From assembly GCA_943327015.2 (NCBI GenBank), contig CALPVM020000133.1, forward strand, positions 1 to 6,788: a DNA stretch of 6,788 nucleotides, in the 5' to 3' direction. Positions within the stretch are counted from its first letter, which is position 1. Each line of letters opens with the position of its first letter. The stretch is from Akkermansia muciniphila (lineage in GTDB: Bacteria; Pseudomonadota; Gammaproteobacteria; Burkholderiales; Burkholderiaceae_C). The notes under the pieces are model-generated. The model made no database searches and was not told where the DNA came from. It worked only from the letters and a program-made list of their open reading frames with translations. A program made the position numbers and the translations under genes. Shown piece after piece: positions 6,252-6,788 of this stretch.

Positions 6252-6256
6252 GATGA

Positions 6257-6263
6257 TTCCTTT
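6257..6263 (-). promoter_or_regulatory. Ribosome binding site AAAGGAA of the 273-aa gene
   Basis: AAAGGAA stands 5 nt upstream of the ATG at 6251. Together with the signal peptide that starts there, it decides the start against the longer in-frame reading from 6347. Confidence 0.7.
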
Positions 6264-6325
6264 GAAAGTACAAGGTTGATATTTACAAAACTTGGCATAC
6301 ATAGACGTCAAGCCGTAGCTGTATT

Positions 6326-6342
6326 GGCAAGCTTGATGCCAA
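6326..6342 (-). promoter_or_regulatory. Candidate sigma54 (-24/-12) promoter for the minus-strand operon
   Basis: Read on the minus strand, 6342 to 6326 is TTGGCATCAAGCTTGCC. The GG and GC doublets are 10 nt apart, and TTGGCA plus TTGC match the RpoN consensus TTGGCAC-N5-TTGCA except at the seventh and last positions. Transcription would start near 6315, giving a leader of about 64 nt before the ATG at 6251. The same bases also form a dyad (TTGGCA-N7-TGCCAA), so an operator is an alternative reading. Confidence 0.55.
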
Positions 6343-6359
6343 GTCATGAAAAAACAATT

Positions 6360-6372
6360 TAAGCTATTGATT
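6360..6372 (-). promoter_or_regulatory. Candidate IHF binding site
   Basis: The minus strand reads AATCAATAGCTTA, a 13/13 match to the IHF consensus WATCARNNNNTTR. A long A/T tract lies on its 5' side (6373-6402), as in strong IHF sites. It is centred about -51 from the predicted start, between the sigma54 promoter and the upstream dyads, where IHF bends DNA to bring an activator to the polymerase. Confidence 0.5.
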
Positions 6373-6435
6373 TTTATAGTTTTTTATTTTTTAAATTGCT
6401 TCAAACCCTTTTTGCAGAGCCTTGTTACCGCGCCA

Positions 6436-6454
6436 TGTGACAGGTTTTGTCACA
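6436..6454. promoter_or_regulatory. Dyad TGTGACA-N5-TGTCACA, candidate activator site
   Basis: A perfect 7-bp inverted repeat with a 5-nt spacer, centred about 130 bp upstream of the predicted start. This is the usual place for an enhancer-binding protein acting on sigma54. It is not a CRP site, because the TGTGA and TCACA halves are 8 nt apart rather than 6. The binding protein cannot be named. Confidence 0.5.
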
Positions 6455-6472
6455 GCTACTTGACATAGCTGT
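6452..6472. promoter_or_regulatory. Second dyad ACAGCTA-N7-TAGCTGT, overlapping the first
   Basis: A perfect 7-bp inverted repeat with a 7-nt spacer that shares three bases with the previous dyad. Across both, TGACA (6438-6442), TGTCA (6448-6452) and TGACA (6461-6465) appear in alternating orientation, so the two may form one composite site. The function is inferred. Confidence 0.35.
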
Positions 6473-6608
6473 TATTTTTTTATACTGCCAATTTTGAAAA
6501 ATAACTCATAAAAACAATTACTTAGTACATTTTTTAATCTTGTTTTAACAGTTTTGCTACTGTCACTCATGCGAGACAATGGATCTAAATTCAGTTAGCT
6601 CTGTGCCC

Positions 6609-6700
6609 GCAAGGGTCACGGCGTGCCTGCTTCCGCTCATGTCATCCGGCCTACGGCCTCCTTCTTTACTTCGCTGCAACAGGCACGCCGTGACCCTTGC
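6609..6700. repeat. 92-bp palindromic element with perfect 21-bp inverted repeats
   Basis: Arms 6609-6629 and 6680-6700 are exact reverse complements (GCAAGGGTCACGGCGTGCCTG). The 50-nt centre holds a smaller GGCC-TAC-GGCC hairpin (6648-6658). No target-site duplication is seen and it encodes no convincing protein. The GC-rich block stands out from AT-rich surroundings. It looks like a dispersed palindromic repeat (REP- or MITE-like). No U-tract follows directly on either strand, so terminator use is less likely. Confidence 0.7.
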
Positions 6701-6724
6701 TACGACATGCTTGGTTTGTTTTTT

Positions 6725-6745
6725 AGTAGTGGTCTGACCACAACT
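6725..6745. promoter_or_regulatory. GntR/FadR-type operator-like dyad
   Basis: The core GTGGTC-T-GACCAC (6729-6741) is a perfect dyad and extends as AGT-N and N-ACT, so 9 of 10 positions per arm match. It contains TGGTC-N-GACCA, which resembles operators of FadR-subfamily GntR regulators. It lies on the far side of the palindromic element from the amyloid-like operon, so it more likely serves a gene right of the window. Confidence 0.4.
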
Positions 6746-6788
6746 CATTCAAAGCAGCGCATCCAAATATCAGTCAGCTGCTGGGTGG

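Larger units (their letters stand above)
6252..6788. other. Intergenic region without a convincing gene
   Basis: Between the start of the 273-aa gene and the window end there is no supported coding region. Bases about 6345-6560 are strongly AT-rich and hold the IHF site and dyads. Bases 6473-6608 show nothing else that I can support. Bases 6701-6788 hold the FadR-like dyad. Short open frames here lack ribosome binding sites or run through the palindrome. Confidence 0.7.

Noticed and set aside
6436..6454. CRP site
   Set aside because: The TGTGA and TCACA halves are 8 nt apart; CRP needs 6.
6346..6468. A 40-codon plus-strand reading frame starting MKKQFKLLIFIVFYF, resembling a signal peptide
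   Set aside because: No ribosome binding site. The hydrophobic look comes from the AT-rich promoter DNA, and it overlaps the sigma54 box, IHF site and dyads.
6460..6486. A plus-strand sigma70-like pair TTGACA and TATACT
   Set aside because: The spacer is only 15 nt, no gene follows on the plus strand within the window, and TTGACA is part of the dyad pattern.
6563..6748. A 61-codon minus-strand reading frame across the palindromic element
   Set aside because: It runs through both arms and the loop of the inverted repeat, has no ribosome binding site and has no recognisable domain, so it is a by-product of the repeat.
6753..6782. Inverted repeat AGCAGC / GCTGCT near the right edge
   Set aside because: It is short with an 18-nt gap and simple composition, so chance is likely.

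Overview
The window looks like proteobacterial chromosome, most likely gamma- or betaproteobacterial. The reasons are the mcp-cheW-cheR-cheD-cheB gene order, Sec-type signal peptides ending in A-x-A, and an apparent sigma54/IHF promoter. Base composition is moderate. No species can be named from the sequence alone.

Bases 1-3769 (+ strand) are the 3' part of a chemotaxis operon. It holds the C-terminal signalling half of a methyl-accepting chemoreceptor (cut by the window edge), then cheW, cheR, cheD and cheB, packed with gaps of 3, 6, -1 and 12 nt. This is the adaptation module: CheR methylates receptor glutamates, CheB demethylates them, CheD deamidates receptor glutamines, and CheW couples receptors to the kinase CheA, which lies outside the window. 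The receptor ends in NFKPY on a long flexible tail. This fits the aromatic pentapeptide tether recognised by CheR, and the CheR here keeps the glycine pattern of the E. coli CheR beta-subdomain that binds such tethers.

Bases 3791-6251 (- strand, convergent with cheB) hold a compact four-gene set that I consider the most interesting content. In transcription order it encodes a 273-aa exported Gly-rich protein, a 114-aa exported protein, a stand-alone exported C39 (FapD-like) cysteine peptidase, and a 162-aa exported protein. The two proteins flanking the peptidase both carry an RGGFD motif placed like a double-glycine leader, in addition to a Sec signal peptide, so they are plausible substrates. 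All three non-enzymatic proteins share a C-terminal Q-N-[ST] motif that recalls secreted amyloid or fibre subunits. The 273-aa and 114-aa proteins look like paralogues, the larger one having a roughly 100-residue Gly-rich insertion. The set resembles the peptidase-plus-subunit part of Fap functional-amyloid operons, but no outer-membrane pore gene is in the window.

Bases 6252-6788 have no convincing gene. Reading the minus strand toward the 273-aa gene there are two overlapping dyads (centres about -130 and -147), an exact IHF consensus (about -51) and a -24/-12 sigma54-like promoter. Together these form a complete activator-dependent promoter layout. Further right are a 92-bp element with perfect 21-bp inverted repeats and a GntR/FadR-like operator dyad, which may belong to a gene beyond the window.
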